Assembly (NCBI GenBank): GCA_964474455.1
Contig: CAYYSU010000016.1
Location: 1 to 52,202, forward strand
DNA: 52,202 nt
From: BM520 sp964474455
GTDB lineage: Bacteria; Bacteroidota; Bacteroidia; Bacteroidales; BM520
Direction of reading: 5' to 3'
Shown here: piece after piece, positions 1 to 8,128 of the stretch
How positions within the stretch are numbered: the stretch's first letter is position 1
Layout of the letters: every line of letters starts with the position of its first letter
Made by a program: the position numbers and the translations under genes
Notes under the pieces: generated by a model
The model's database searches: none
Told to the model about the DNA's origin: nothing
The model's input: only the letters and a program-made list of their open reading frames with translations

Positions 1-72
1 AAAATTTTTAACAAAACAAGGTTTTGCTCTGATTGTCCCCTTGCCGGAGAGGGTTTCTTTTGTTATTCCTGT

Positions 73-80
73 TACCTTTG
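73..80 (+). promoter_or_regulatory. Bacteroidota -7 element for the moeA operon
   Basis: TACCTTTG matches the Bacteroidota sigma-factor -7 consensus TAnnTTTG and lies 18 bases before the moeA ATG at 99. I see no convincing TTTG -33 element at the usual spacing. This is the only promoter-like site I see for the five-gene molybdenum cofactor operon. Confidence 0.45.
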
Positions 81-98
81 CAAAAAATAACTTATCTT

Positions 99-1271
99 AT
101 GATCTCTTTTGAAGAAGCATACCGTATTGTTAGCACAGTGGAAGTGAAACATGAGGTGCAACGTATCGCATTCACCGATGCTGTAGGTTACGTTCTTGCT
201 GAGGATGTTTTCTCGGATATGAATATGCCTCCATTTGATAAATCAGCGATGGATGGCTATGCCTGCCGGAGGGAAGATCTGACACTGCCAATGAAGGAAA
301 TTGAGATTATTTCTGCTGGTGTGGTGCCGGAAAAAAAAATTGAACCGGGTACATGCTCTCGTATTATGACCGGTGCCATGATACCTGAAGGCGCTGACAT
401 TGTTATTAAAGTGGAAGATACTTCACAACTTGATGATATGGTTTCTTTTACAGCAGAAAAGAGTGCTGATAATATATGTAAATTGGGTGAAGATATACAA
501 AATGGTGACTTGGTATTATCTAAAGGAACCATGCTTCACCCTCAGCAGATTGCTGTTCTTGCTTCCGTGGGAGCTGTAAAGCCTAAGGTATTTTCGAAGC
601 CTGTTGTTGCGGTAATATCTACCGGTAATGAGCTGGTAGAACCCATTAGAAAACCTGATAAAGGACAGATTAGAAACAGTAATGCCAGCCAGTTGTTAAC
701 ACAGATAAAACAAATCGGTGCTGAAGCAAAATATATCGGTATTGCGCTTGATACACCGGAGGACACACGCGAAAAAATTAACCAGGCCATAAAAGTTGCT
801 CAGGTAATAATCCTCACCGGAGGAGTATCAATGGGCGATTTCGATTATGTGCCGCAAATTCTTATAGAGAATAATGTTACCGTAGGCTTTAAGAGTATAG
901 CAGTACAGCCGGGAAGACCTACTGTCTTTGCTTATAACAAGAGAAACTTCTTTTATGGACTGCCTGGAAATCCTGTCTCCTCGTTTGTGCAGTTTGAATT
1001 GCTTGTAAAGCCTTTATTGGCGCGTATTGCAGGCTATCAATACAACCCGTGTATGCTCTCGGGAACTTTGTCAAAAGAGTATTCCCGCAGAAATATCAAA
1101 AGGAAATCTTTTGTGCCTGTACATATTGGTAAAGACCATAGTGTGACCCCCGTGGAGTATCACGGATCAGCACACATCCACTCTTATGTAAATGCCAATG
1201 CAATTATGACTGTTGAGGTAGGAGTGGCAACAATGAATAAGGGAGAAAAAGTAAATGTTAGACAAATATAA
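99..1271 (+). CDS. moeA: Molybdopterin molybdenumtransferase MoeA
   Basis: MoeA inserts molybdate into adenylated molybdopterin, the last step of Mo-cofactor synthesis in the cytoplasm. The protein is 390 residues, normal for the family. It starts MISFEEAYRIV, has the MoeA N-terminal block around SAMDGYA, and carries the molybdopterin-binding motif TGGVSMGDFDY and a PGNPVSSFVQF segment. I chose ATG 99 because it gives the usual family N-terminus and follows the promoter-like TACCTTTG at 73-80. An in-frame upstream TTG at 33 would add 22 residues unlike the family. The end overlaps moaA by 17 bases, indicating one transcript. Confidence 0.93.
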   Translation: MISFEEAYRIVSTVEVKHEVQRIAFTDAVGYVLAEDVFSDMNMPPFDKSAMDGYACRREDLTLPMKEIEIISAGVVPEKKIEPGTCSRIMTGAMIPEGADIVIKVEDTSQLDDMVSFTAEKSADNICKLGEDIQNGDLVLSKGTMLHPQQIAVLASVGAVKPKVFSKPVVAVISTGNELVEPIRKPDKGQIRNSNASQLLTQIKQIGAEAKYIGIALDTPEDTREKINQAIKVAQVIILTGGVSMGDFDYVPQILIENNVTVGFKSIAVQPGRPTVFAYNKRNFFYGLPGNPVSSFVQFELLVKPLLARIAGYQYNPCMLSGTLSKEYSRRNIKRKSFVPVHIGKDHSVTPVEYHGSAHIHSYVNANAIMTVEVGVATMNKGEKVNVRQI

Positions 1272-2055
1272 TCGTGCGATAACATATTTACGTATCTCTG
1301 TTACAGATCGTTGTAATTTGAGATGTACCTATTGCATGCCCGAATGTGGTGTGGAAATGATGAGCCACGATAAGGTGGTTCGTTTTGAAGAAATCGTTGA
1401 GGTTGTCAAGGCTGCCGTTTCCATTGGTATCTCAAAGTTCCGTATCACCGGCGGTGAGCCGCTGGTAAGAAAGGGTATTGTCACGCTGGTGCGAATGATC
1501 CGCAAGGAGCCGGGAGTAAAAGAGCTTGTGATGACTACCAATGGGATACTATTGGATAAATTTGCTCAGGAGCTTGCCGAAGCCGGAATGGGCCGCGTTA
1601 ATGTCAGCCTCGACACTATGGATCCGCAGGAGTACAAAAAGATAACACGTGTAGGATCCCTGGAACAGGTTATTCGAGGTCTTGAGGCTGCGGAGAAATA
1701 TGGCTTAACACCCATAAAACTTAACTGTGTGATACAGTACTCTTCCAACGAGAAACATGCCCGTGAGGTGCGTGCTTTTGCAGAAGAGAAAGGATATAAA
1801 GTGCAGTTTATTCATCAGATGAACCTGGAAGCGGGAGAGTTCTCGAAAGTAGAAGGTGGACATGGCGGCGACTGCCCTAACTGTAACAGATTACGACTCA
1901 CTGCCGACGGACTGATACACCCATGTCTCTTCTCTGACACCGGTTACGATATACGTAAATTGGGAGCTAAAGAAGCACTCATAGCGGCCATAAATAATAA
2001 ACCCCAAGCGGGAGACTGTAATGTTTCGGGAAAATTTTATAATATTGGAGGATAA
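1255..2055 (+). CDS. moaA: GTP 3',8-cyclase MoaA, short form
   Basis: This radical SAM enzyme makes the first molybdopterin intermediate from GTP. The SAM cluster motif is Cys20, Cys24 and Cys27 (CNLRCTYC). The second Fe-S cluster cysteines are Cys207, Cys210 and Cys224 in CPNCNRLRLTADG...HPC. The C-terminal Gly-Gly tail (FYNIGG) that MoaA inserts into its active site is present. At 266 residues it is clearly shorter than typical MoaA (about 320-340). The missing part lies between the barrel strand KVQFIHQM (about 182-189) and the second cluster. The usual FIE-type strand is also altered. It overlaps moeA by 17 bases and moaC starts 9 bases later. Moaco function is the best guess; a related radical SAM activity is possible. 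Confidence 0.85.
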   Translation: MLDKYNRAITYLRISVTDRCNLRCTYCMPECGVEMMSHDKVVRFEEIVEVVKAAVSIGISKFRITGGEPLVRKGIVTLVRMIRKEPGVKELVMTTNGILLDKFAQELAEAGMGRVNVSLDTMDPQEYKKITRVGSLEQVIRGLEAAEKYGLTPIKLNCVIQYSSNEKHAREVRAFAEEKGYKVQFIHQMNLEAGEFSKVEGGHGGDCPNCNRLRLTADGLIHPCLFSDTGYDIRKLGAKEALIAAINNKPQAGDCNVSGKFYNIGG

Positions 2056-2064
2056 AACAAGACT

Positions 2065-2511
2065 ATGACTGAGTTTTCGCATACCGATAAAAGAGGAAAA
2101 GCATCTATGGTGGATGTCAGTGCCAAACCCGACCAGCTGCGTACTGCCACAGCAAAAGGCTTCATCTCGCTTTCTCCCGATACTATACGCCTTATACGTG
2201 ACAACGAAATGAAAAAAGGCGACGTACTTACAGTGGCGCAGATTGCCGGAATACAGGGTGGAAAAAATACCAGTTTGCTAATACCGTTATGTCATCCACT
2301 ACAGATCTCTAAAATCGATGTAAAAACAGAGATACTTGAAAAGGGTGTTATGGTAGAATCTTTCGCACGATGTAATGGAAAAACAGGTATTGAAATGGAA
2401 GCACTGACTGCTGTTTCTGTTGCTCTGCTTACCATTTACGATATGTGTAAAGCTGTGGACAAGAGTATGAAAATAGGTGAGATATCTCTTACGGGAAAGA
2501 CCAAACAATAA
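2065..2511 (+). CDS. moaC: Cyclic pyranopterin monophosphate synthase MoaC
   Basis: MoaC converts the MoaA product into cyclic pyranopterin monophosphate. The protein is 148 residues, close to the usual 150-160. It shows the family blocks MVDVS, KGDVLTVAQIAGI, the LIPLCHPL active-site loop (about 72-79), GIEMEALTAVSVALLTIYDMCKA and the VDKSMKI motif near the catalytic lysine. It begins 9 bases after moaA and is followed 6 bases later by the PrsW-type gene. Confidence 0.93.
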   Translation: MTEFSHTDKRGKASMVDVSAKPDQLRTATAKGFISLSPDTIRLIRDNEMKKGDVLTVAQIAGIQGGKNTSLLIPLCHPLQISKIDVKTEILEKGVMVESFARCNGKTGIEMEALTAVSVALLTIYDMCKAVDKSMKIGEISLTGKTKQ

Positions 2512-2517
2512 TACGCC

Positions 2518-3255
2518 ATGACCCTGTTACTACTCTCTCTGGCTCCGGTGTTTATTATTGCAGGCTATATCTATTTTCGCGATAAATACGAACGCGAACC
2601 CATATCGCTGCTCTTAAAGAGTCTTTTTATGGGTGTTATTATCACCCTTCCGGTGGTATTGATGGAGAGTATCCTTTCTGTTTTTGGATTTGCGGATTCA
2701 ACGATACTTAATGCTTTTTATAACGGTTTCGTGGTGGCAGCTTTTTCGGAAGAGTTGTGGAAGCTTGCAGCGGTGTACCTTCTGGTGTGGCGCAGCCCCG
2801 AATTCAACGAGCGCTTTGATGGTATCGTATATGCTGTGTTTGTTTCTCTGGGTTTTGCCGCTGTGGAGAATGTACTTTATGTAATGGATGGTGGGGCAGA
2901 AGTGGCTATGGCACGAGCTATAACAGCTGTTCCGGTACATGCTCTGTTTGGTGTGATGATGGGGTATTATCTTGCCATTGCGAAATTTTCACCTCAAAAA
3001 AGAAAAGGGAATCTTTGGAAGGCTCTATTTATTCCTGTGCTGTTCCATGGCTTCTATGATTTTATTCTAATGACAGGATATAACTGGCTAATATTTATAT
3101 TTGTTCCTTTTGTGATTTATTTATGGATAACAGGCCTTCAACGTATGAAGATGCTATCCGATAACTCCAGATTTAACCCTGCAAATACTGTTGTGGAGGA
3201 GACGAACTGGAAATTTAACGACGAAACATTTTTTGACGATGACAAAAAAGAGTGA
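2518..3255 (+). CDS. PrsW-family intramembrane metalloprotease
   Basis: This is a 245-residue polytopic membrane protein with the signature of PrsW/CPBP-type glutamate-histidine intramembrane proteases. The pattern is SEELWK (Glu78, Glu79), LGFAAVENVLY (Glu117), VHALFG (His141) and LFHGFYD (His177, Asp181), all within hydrophobic segments. B. subtilis PrsW cleaves the anti-sigma factor RsiW, but no RsiW-like partner is next to this gene. It lies inside the Mo-cofactor operon, 6 bases after moaC and overlapping the MOSC-MogA gene by 17 bases. The substrate is unknown. A link to molybdenum use is only suggested by position. Confidence 0.85.
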   Translation: MTLLLLSLAPVFIIAGYIYFRDKYEREPISLLLKSLFMGVIITLPVVLMESILSVFGFADSTILNAFYNGFVVAAFSEELWKLAAVYLLVWRSPEFNERFDGIVYAVFVSLGFAAVENVLYVMDGGAEVAMARAITAVPVHALFGVMMGYYLAIAKFSPQKRKGNLWKALFIPVLFHGFYDFILMTGYNWLIFIFVPFVIYLWITGLQRMKMLSDNSRFNPANTVVEETNWKFNDETFFDDDKKE

Positions 3256-4183
3256 CCTCATAAAAATTGTCTCTGTGAATATCTCAGAGAAAAAGGGTGT
3301 TATAAAGCATCCTGTAGATGAAATCGTACTCGATGAAAACGGTATTGTTAACGACGCACATGCAGGAAAATGGCATCGTCAGATTAGTTGGCTGGCAGAT
3401 GAGAGCGTGCAGAAATTCAATAAGATTGCCGGGCGTGAAGTACAAGCCGGCGAGTTTGCAGAGAACATAACTACCACTGGAATACTCTGGTACACCACAA
3501 ATCCGTTTGATCTTGTACGAGTAGGGGATGTGCTGATGGAAGTGACTCAGATAGGTAAGAAATGCCATGGCGACGACTGCGCCATATACCGTGAAGTAGG
3601 GAAGTGTGTGATGCCGAAAGAGGGTGTCTTTACCCGCGTTATTAAGGGTGGAGTCATAAAACCCGGTATGGAGGTAGAGTATATTCCTAAAGTGCTTGAC
3701 GTAAGAATTATCACCCTTAGCGACCGTGCCTATAAAGGTGAGTACGAAGATCGCAGCGGACCCGAAACGGCAAGGATCCTCAACGAATGGACTAACAAAG
3801 AGGGCTATCCGGTGACTATCACTGCCGACATCATCCCCGACGATGACGAGATGCTCGAAGGAATGCTACTAAAGGCAAAAGCGGAAGGTGCTGATGTGGT
3901 ATTTACCACCGGGGGCACCGGCGTAGGACTACGTGACATTACACCGGAGACGGTGAAGCGATGTATCGACAAGGAGATCCCTGGAATAATGGAGATGATT
4001 AGGATGAAATATGGCGCTGAGAAGCCAAATGCAATCCTTTCACGTGGCGTGGCAGGAGTGATGGGAAAAACACTTGTGTACGCTATGCCCGGAAGCGTAA
4101 AAGCTGTCAGGGAATATACCGAAGAGATTCTGAAAACTATGAGACATCTGTTTTTTATGATCCACGGAATAGACAATCATTAA
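3239..4183 (+). CDS. MOSC domain-MogA/MoaB fusion protein
   Basis: Two Mo-cofactor domains are joined in 314 residues. Residues about 5-150 form a MOSC domain, with IGKKCHGDDC (Cys109, Cys114) and GKCVMPKEGVFTRVIKGG (Cys123); MOSC domains bind sulfur or Mo-cofactor. Residues about 154-310 form a MogA/MoaB domain that adenylates molybdopterin, with ITLSDRAYKGEYEDRSGP, TTGGTGVGLRDITPE and a PGSVKAV motif. ATG 3239 overlaps the PrsW gene by 17 bases. A start further upstream (3191) would add residues unlike either domain. MogA supplies the MoeA substrate, so this completes the MPT-AMP to Moco end of the pathway encoded here. Confidence 0.9.
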   Translation: MTKKSDLIKIVSVNISEKKGVIKHPVDEIVLDENGIVNDAHAGKWHRQISWLADESVQKFNKIAGREVQAGEFAENITTTGILWYTTNPFDLVRVGDVLMEVTQIGKKCHGDDCAIYREVGKCVMPKEGVFTRVIKGGVIKPGMEVEYIPKVLDVRIITLSDRAYKGEYEDRSGPETARILNEWTNKEGYPVTITADIIPDDDEMLEGMLLKAKAEGADVVFTTGGTGVGLRDITPETVKRCIDKEIPGIMEMIRMKYGAEKPNAILSRGVAGVMGKTLVYAMPGSVKAVREYTEEILKTMRHLFFMIHGIDNH

Positions 4184-4217
4184 ACCATTTTTTATAGATT
4201 CAGAAGATATTTATTAT

Positions 4218-4225
4218 TATTTTTG
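4218..4225 (+). promoter_or_regulatory. -7 element for the DivIC-like gene
   Basis: TATTTTTG is an exact TAnnTTTG match, 17 bases before ATG 4243. It leaves almost no leader if ATG 4231 is used, which favours 4243 as the start. Confidence 0.4.
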
Positions 4226-4242
4226 TAGATATGGGGTCCGCT

Positions 4243-4527
4243 ATGCAAATCCGTAAGATATTTTTTAATAAGTATTATATCATCATTGCTGTATTCCTGA
4301 TGTTAATGTTCTTCTTTGATGGTAACTCAATGCTACGACAAAGAAAACTGAATAAGAACCTTCGAGAAGCCAGGGCTATGAATGCTTTTTATAAAGAGGA
4401 GATAGAACGGCAGGATGCTTTTTTGAAAAAATTGCATAACGACGACGATTTCGCTGAGAAATTTGCCCGCGAAAAATACCTTATGAAACGCGACGACGAA
4501 GATGTTTTTATTATTGTGGAGGAGTAG
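4243..4527 (+). CDS. FtsB/DivIC-family septum formation initiator
   Basis: This small bitopic protein of 94 residues has one N-terminal membrane helix (YYIIIAVFLMLMFFF, about 10-25). A charged coiled-coil stretch (about 30-70) follows, then the family tail FAREKYLMKRDDEDVFIIVEE. FtsB/DivIC proteins join FtsL and FtsQ in the division complex with the coiled coil in the periplasm. ATG 4231 is an alternative start adding four residues. It is convergent with priA, whose stop is 26 bases away. Confidence 0.85.
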   Translation: MQIRKIFFNKYYIIIAVFLMLMFFFDGNSMLRQRKLNKNLREARAMNAFYKEEIERQDAFLKKLHNDDDFAEKFAREKYLMKRDDEDVFIIVEE

Positions 4528-4552
4528 CGCCCATGCATACTTCCTTGCTACC

Positions 4553-7033
4553 CTAATACGGATCTACATCCACAGCTACCCTCACACTCTTGTACTCTTT
4601 GTCTCCTTCGAAGGCATCAATATGAACCTGTAAGGTGCGGCGTAACCTGGCAAATTCTGGTCCGCGCTCCACTTTTACGATAATCTGCTTGATATAAAGA
4701 TTTCGAACACGAGGTACAATCGGATATTCCGGACCCAGTACCCTGTTTCCCATGTCGATACGGAGCTCTTCTGCCAGCACTGCTGCGGCTTTATTCAGAA
4801 ATTGAGGGTCTTTATGCCGCAGACTAAGGTGTATGATGCGATAAAATGGCGGGTATTTGAAATTCCTTCGCTCCAGAATCTGACTCGAATACATCTCCAT
4901 GTAGTTGTTATCGATGACATAGCGGATGGCGGCATGATCAGGGTTAAAACTCTGGATAATCACTTTGCCGCGTTTGTTCTTTCTTCCGGCGCGACCACTT
5001 ACTTGTGCCATCAGCTGGTAGCTGCGCTCAAAAGAGCGGAAATCCGGGAAGTTTATCATGCTATCTGCGCTGAGAATCCCTACCAAACTTACGTTGTCGA
5101 AGTCCAGCCCTTTGGTTACCATCTGTGTGCCCACAAGGATGTTAATCTCCTGATCCTCAAACTCCTTGATAATACGTTGGTATGCATACTTTGAGCGTGT
5201 GGTATCCAGATCCATGCGTTCTATACGGTGTTTGGGATATATCAACGACAGATCTTCTTCTATTTTCTCTGTGCCGAAGCCCTTCATGGTTAGCTTTGCA
5301 CTACCGCAATCCGGGCAGTGTGAGGCGACTTTGGTGTGATAACCGCAATAGTGACAACGCATCTGGTTGAAGTGCTTGTGGTATATGAGTGTGACGTCAC
5401 AGTTGATGCATTGCGGCGACCATCCGCATACTTCGCACTCTATACGTCGGCTGAAACCCCGTTTATTCTGGAACAGGATCACCTGTTCGTTGTTTTTCAG
5501 TGCCTGGTCTATGTGTTTGAGTAGAAAATTCGAGAAGTTACCGTTCATTTCTTTTATTCGGTGCGCCTTTTTCAGATCTGCCACCAACACTTCAGGGAGT
5601 TGTAATCCGCCATAGCGTTTATTTAGTTCCACCAGTTCATATTTTCCGCTGCGACAGTTGTAGTATGTCTCCAGGCATGGTGTTGCTGAGCCCAGCAGCA
5701 CCCTGGCATGATGCTTATGTGCCAGCCAGATAGCGGCATCGCGGGCGTTGTATCGCGGTGCCGGATTCATCTGCTTGTAGCTGTAGTCATGTTCTTCATC
5801 CACTACTATAAGTCCGAGGTTTTTGAAAGGCAGGAATAGTGATGAGCGCGCTCCCAGGATTATTTCGTAGTGATTTTCTGTATCGCTGTTTACGCGATGC
5901 CAGATCTCGGCTCTCTCGTGGAGGTTATATCTGCTGTGATACACGCCAACTTTATCACCAAAATATTTTTGTAATCGGAGGATAATCTGTGTGGTAAGGG
6001 CGATCTCCGGAAGCAGAAAAAGAACCTGCTTACCCTCTTGGAGTGTCGTTGCTATCTGTTTGATATAAATCTCTGTTTTTCCTGAACCGGTTATGCCATG
6101 AAGTAGTACTGTTTTGTTTTTTTGGAAGCCGGATTCTACTTCTTCGTATGCAGTTATTTGAGTTTCGTTGTAAACTATATCTTCCGGCTTTGCGGAGGAT
6201 TTTTCCCGTGGCAGTCGCGATTCCACTCTTTTTTCTATGGTCACGATACCCTTTTTCTCCAGTGCTTTCAAAGGTGCTGAGCCGTTATCAATTTTTTTCA
6301 GCAGCATTGTTTTCAACACTGGTTTGGGGTTTTTACTGAAATACCCTGTAAGGTGAATAATGCTCATTAAAAGCTCTAGCTGCTTAAAGGCTCTCTTTTC
6401 CAGGCTGTCCATAACCTCTTCCATCTTTCCATGATCCAGATACTCCTCTGAAAAGAAGACATAATCTGCGATTTTTGGTCTGTAAGGGTCATGAAGTTCC
6501 TCTTCAGGGATGATCACTTTTTTCTCCATCAATGTTCTGAAGAGAGGATGTATTTTAGCTACACCGACAATTTTAGCTGCCTCTGTAAGGGTGATTTTTT
6601 GCTGTATCTGTAGAGCTTCGTAGATAAGAAATTCACGGTCTGTCAGGATCTCTGTATTTCCGTCAAAATCGGGATTTGATACCATGCTGGTTTCACTGCT
6701 CAGCTTCAGTGCTGATGGTAAGGCTGCATTCATCACCTCCCCGGTTTTGCACATATAGTAATCCGCTATCCACTCCCAGAATTCAAATTGCAAGGAAAAG
6801 ATAACAGGTTTGTCATCTAAAACGTTAAGGATATATTTTATGGAATTGCCTTTTGGGATTTTATCATGGACACGTCTCACCAGGCCTGTATATATTTTTC
6901 TTGATCCAAACTGTACCACCACCCTTTTGCCCTCTTCCACCAGGTCGACGATGTCATGGGGTATTCGGTAAGTAAAATATCCCTGAACAGGCAAAGGTAG
7001 AAGTATATCAGCAAATAAGGTTTGTCGTTCCAT
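4553..7033 (-). CDS. priA: Primosomal replication restart helicase PriA
   Basis: PriA recognises stalled forks and reloads the replicative helicase. The 826-residue protein has the N-terminal DNA-binding domain, Walker A GITGSGKTE (313-321), DEEH box (412-415) and the LGSATP motif. Zinc-binding cysteines follow (about 533-577: CEVCGW, CINC, CHYCG, CPDCG). Helicase motifs GTQMVTKGLDF and QVSGRAGR are also present. It starts 16 bases after pfkA ends, with its own promoter-like TAACTTTG in the gap. It is longer than E. coli PriA (732) but normal for Bacteroidota. Confidence 0.95.
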   Translation of the reverse strand: MERQTLFADILLPLPVQGYFTYRIPHDIVDLVEEGKRVVVQFGSRKIYTGLVRRVHDKIPKGNSIKYILNVLDDKPVIFSLQFEFWEWIADYYMCKTGEVMNAALPSALKLSSETSMVSNPDFDGNTEILTDREFLIYEALQIQQKITLTEAAKIVGVAKIHPLFRTLMEKKVIIPEEELHDPYRPKIADYVFFSEEYLDHGKMEEVMDSLEKRAFKQLELLMSIIHLTGYFSKNPKPVLKTMLLKKIDNGSAPLKALEKKGIVTIEKRVESRLPREKSSAKPEDIVYNETQITAYEEVESGFQKNKTVLLHGITGSGKTEIYIKQIATTLQEGKQVLFLLPEIALTTQIILRLQKYFGDKVGVYHSRYNLHERAEIWHRVNSDTENHYEIILGARSSLFLPFKNLGLIVVDEEHDYSYKQMNPAPRYNARDAAIWLAHKHHARVLLGSATPCLETYYNCRSGKYELVELNKRYGGLQLPEVLVADLKKAHRIKEMNGNFSNFLLKHIDQALKNNEQVILFQNKRGFSRRIECEVCGWSPQCINCDVTLIYHKHFNQMRCHYCGYHTKVASHCPDCGSAKLTMKGFGTEKIEEDLSLIYPKHRIERMDLDTTRSKYAYQRIIKEFEDQEINILVGTQMVTKGLDFDNVSLVGILSADSMINFPDFRSFERSYQLMAQVSGRAGRKNKRGKVIIQSFNPDHAAIRYVIDNNYMEMYSSQILERRNFKYPPFYRIIHLSLRHKDPQFLNKAAAVLAEELRIDMGNRVLGPEYPIVPRVRNLYIKQIIVKVERGPEFARLRRTLQVHIDAFEGDKEYKSVRVAVDVDPY

Positions 7034-7040
7034 TCATGAG

Positions 7041-7048
7041 CAAAGTTA
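7041..7048 (-). promoter_or_regulatory. -7 element immediately before priA
   Basis: On the minus strand TAACTTTG matches TAnnTTTG and ends only 7 bases before the priA ATG (7033). If used, the transcript would be nearly leaderless. priA may also be read from pfkA. Confidence 0.35.
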
Positions 7049-8032
7049 CTAAAGAGAGAGCACATGGGCAATCTCCATAAGATCTTTGTTTATGATATTA
7101 TGATGCTTGATCGCCTTGCTCATGGGCGTATATGCCACCTGGTTGTCGACGATGCCAATCATAATACCTTTGTATCCGTTTTTGAGAGCTCTTACAGCTT
7201 CATATCCCATACGCGAAGCCAGGACTCTGTCGGCACAAGTGGGCGTGCCGCCACGCTGAATATGACCAAGAATTGTAACACGTGTCTCATAATGGTCGTA
7301 CAGCTCATTCACTTTGCTGGCGATCTGAATTGCTCCGCCGCTATCATCACCTTCTGCAACGATTATTATCCCTGAGTTTTTGTTGGCTCTGAATCCACGA
7401 TCCAGGATCTCTATAAGATTATCAACAGATGTTGTCTCTTCAGGGATGAGGATATCCTCTGCGCCGCATGCAATACCTGTATTCAGAGCAATGAACCCGG
7501 CATCACGCCCCATAACCTCGATAAAGAATAGTCGATCATGTGAAGATGCAGTATCACGTATTTTATCCACTGCATCAATAACAGTGTTTAGAGCTGTGTC
7601 GTAGCCTATGGTTGAGTCGGTGCCAAAAAGATCATTGTCAATGGTTCCCGGCATACCGATAATAGGTATCTGAAATTCCTTTGCGAGCTTGTCGGCGCCG
7701 CTGAAGGTTCCGTTTCCACCGATAGCCACCAGAGCATCAATGCCTGCTTTCTGCAATTGATAAAAAGCTTTCTTCCGCCCCTCTTCGGATCTAAATTCTT
7801 TGCTGCGAGCAGTTTTCAGAATTGTGCCCCCACGCTGTATAATATTCGATACTGATGATGATTCCATATCTATGAAGTCGCCCTCTATCATCCCGTGAAA
7901 GCCATTCATAATCCCCACAACTTCATATCCGAAATAGATACATGTTCTTACTACTGATCTTATTCCGGCGTTCATCCCGGGTGCATCACCTCCTGAGGTA
8001 AAAACACCAACACGTTTTATTTCTTTTTCCAT
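7049..8032 (-). CDS. pfkA: ATP-dependent 6-phosphofructokinase
   Basis: PfkA phosphorylates fructose 6-phosphate, the committed step of glycolysis. The 327-residue protein has the P-loop-like FTSGGDAPGMN, the catalytic GTIDND motif (Asp132, Asp134), VMGRDAGFIA and LGHIQRGG. ATG 8032 gives the standard start MEKEIKRVGVFTSGG. One feature is odd: the ATP-site motif reads GGNG (Asn107) where bacterial enzymes usually have GGDG, whose Asp helps bind Mg-ATP. Gly108 is kept, which points to ATP rather than pyrophosphate use. It is followed after 16 bases by priA. Confidence 0.92.
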   Translation of the reverse strand: MEKEIKRVGVFTSGGDAPGMNAGIRSVVRTCIYFGYEVVGIMNGFHGMIEGDFIDMESSSVSNIIQRGGTILKTARSKEFRSEEGRKKAFYQLQKAGIDALVAIGGNGTFSGADKLAKEFQIPIIGMPGTIDNDLFGTDSTIGYDTALNTVIDAVDKIRDTASSHDRLFFIEVMGRDAGFIALNTGIACGAEDILIPEETTSVDNLIEILDRGFRANKNSGIIIVAEGDDSGGAIQIASKVNELYDHYETRVTILGHIQRGGTPTCADRVLASRMGYEAVRALKNGYKGIMIGIVDNQVAYTPMSKAIKHHNIINKDLMEIAHVLSL

Positions 8033-8041
8033 AATAATGTT

Positions 8042-8049
8042 CAAAAATA
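8042..8049 (-). promoter_or_regulatory. -7 element before pfkA
   Basis: Minus-strand TATTTTTG matches TAnnTTTG and ends 9 bases before the pfkA ATG at 8032. This again implies a very short leader. Confidence 0.35.
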
Positions 8050-8128
8050 ACACTCTTTTCTTATGATACGAGTAACCAAGAATGAAAAATTATGCAATGG
8101 TTTGCATTGATCTATGCGAGCAAAAATA

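Noticed and set aside
7001..7008. TACCTTTG inside priA codons on the minus strand
   Set aside because: It lies in coding sequence for Leu-Pro-Leu residues and is explained by codon content. It would start a transcript inside the gene.
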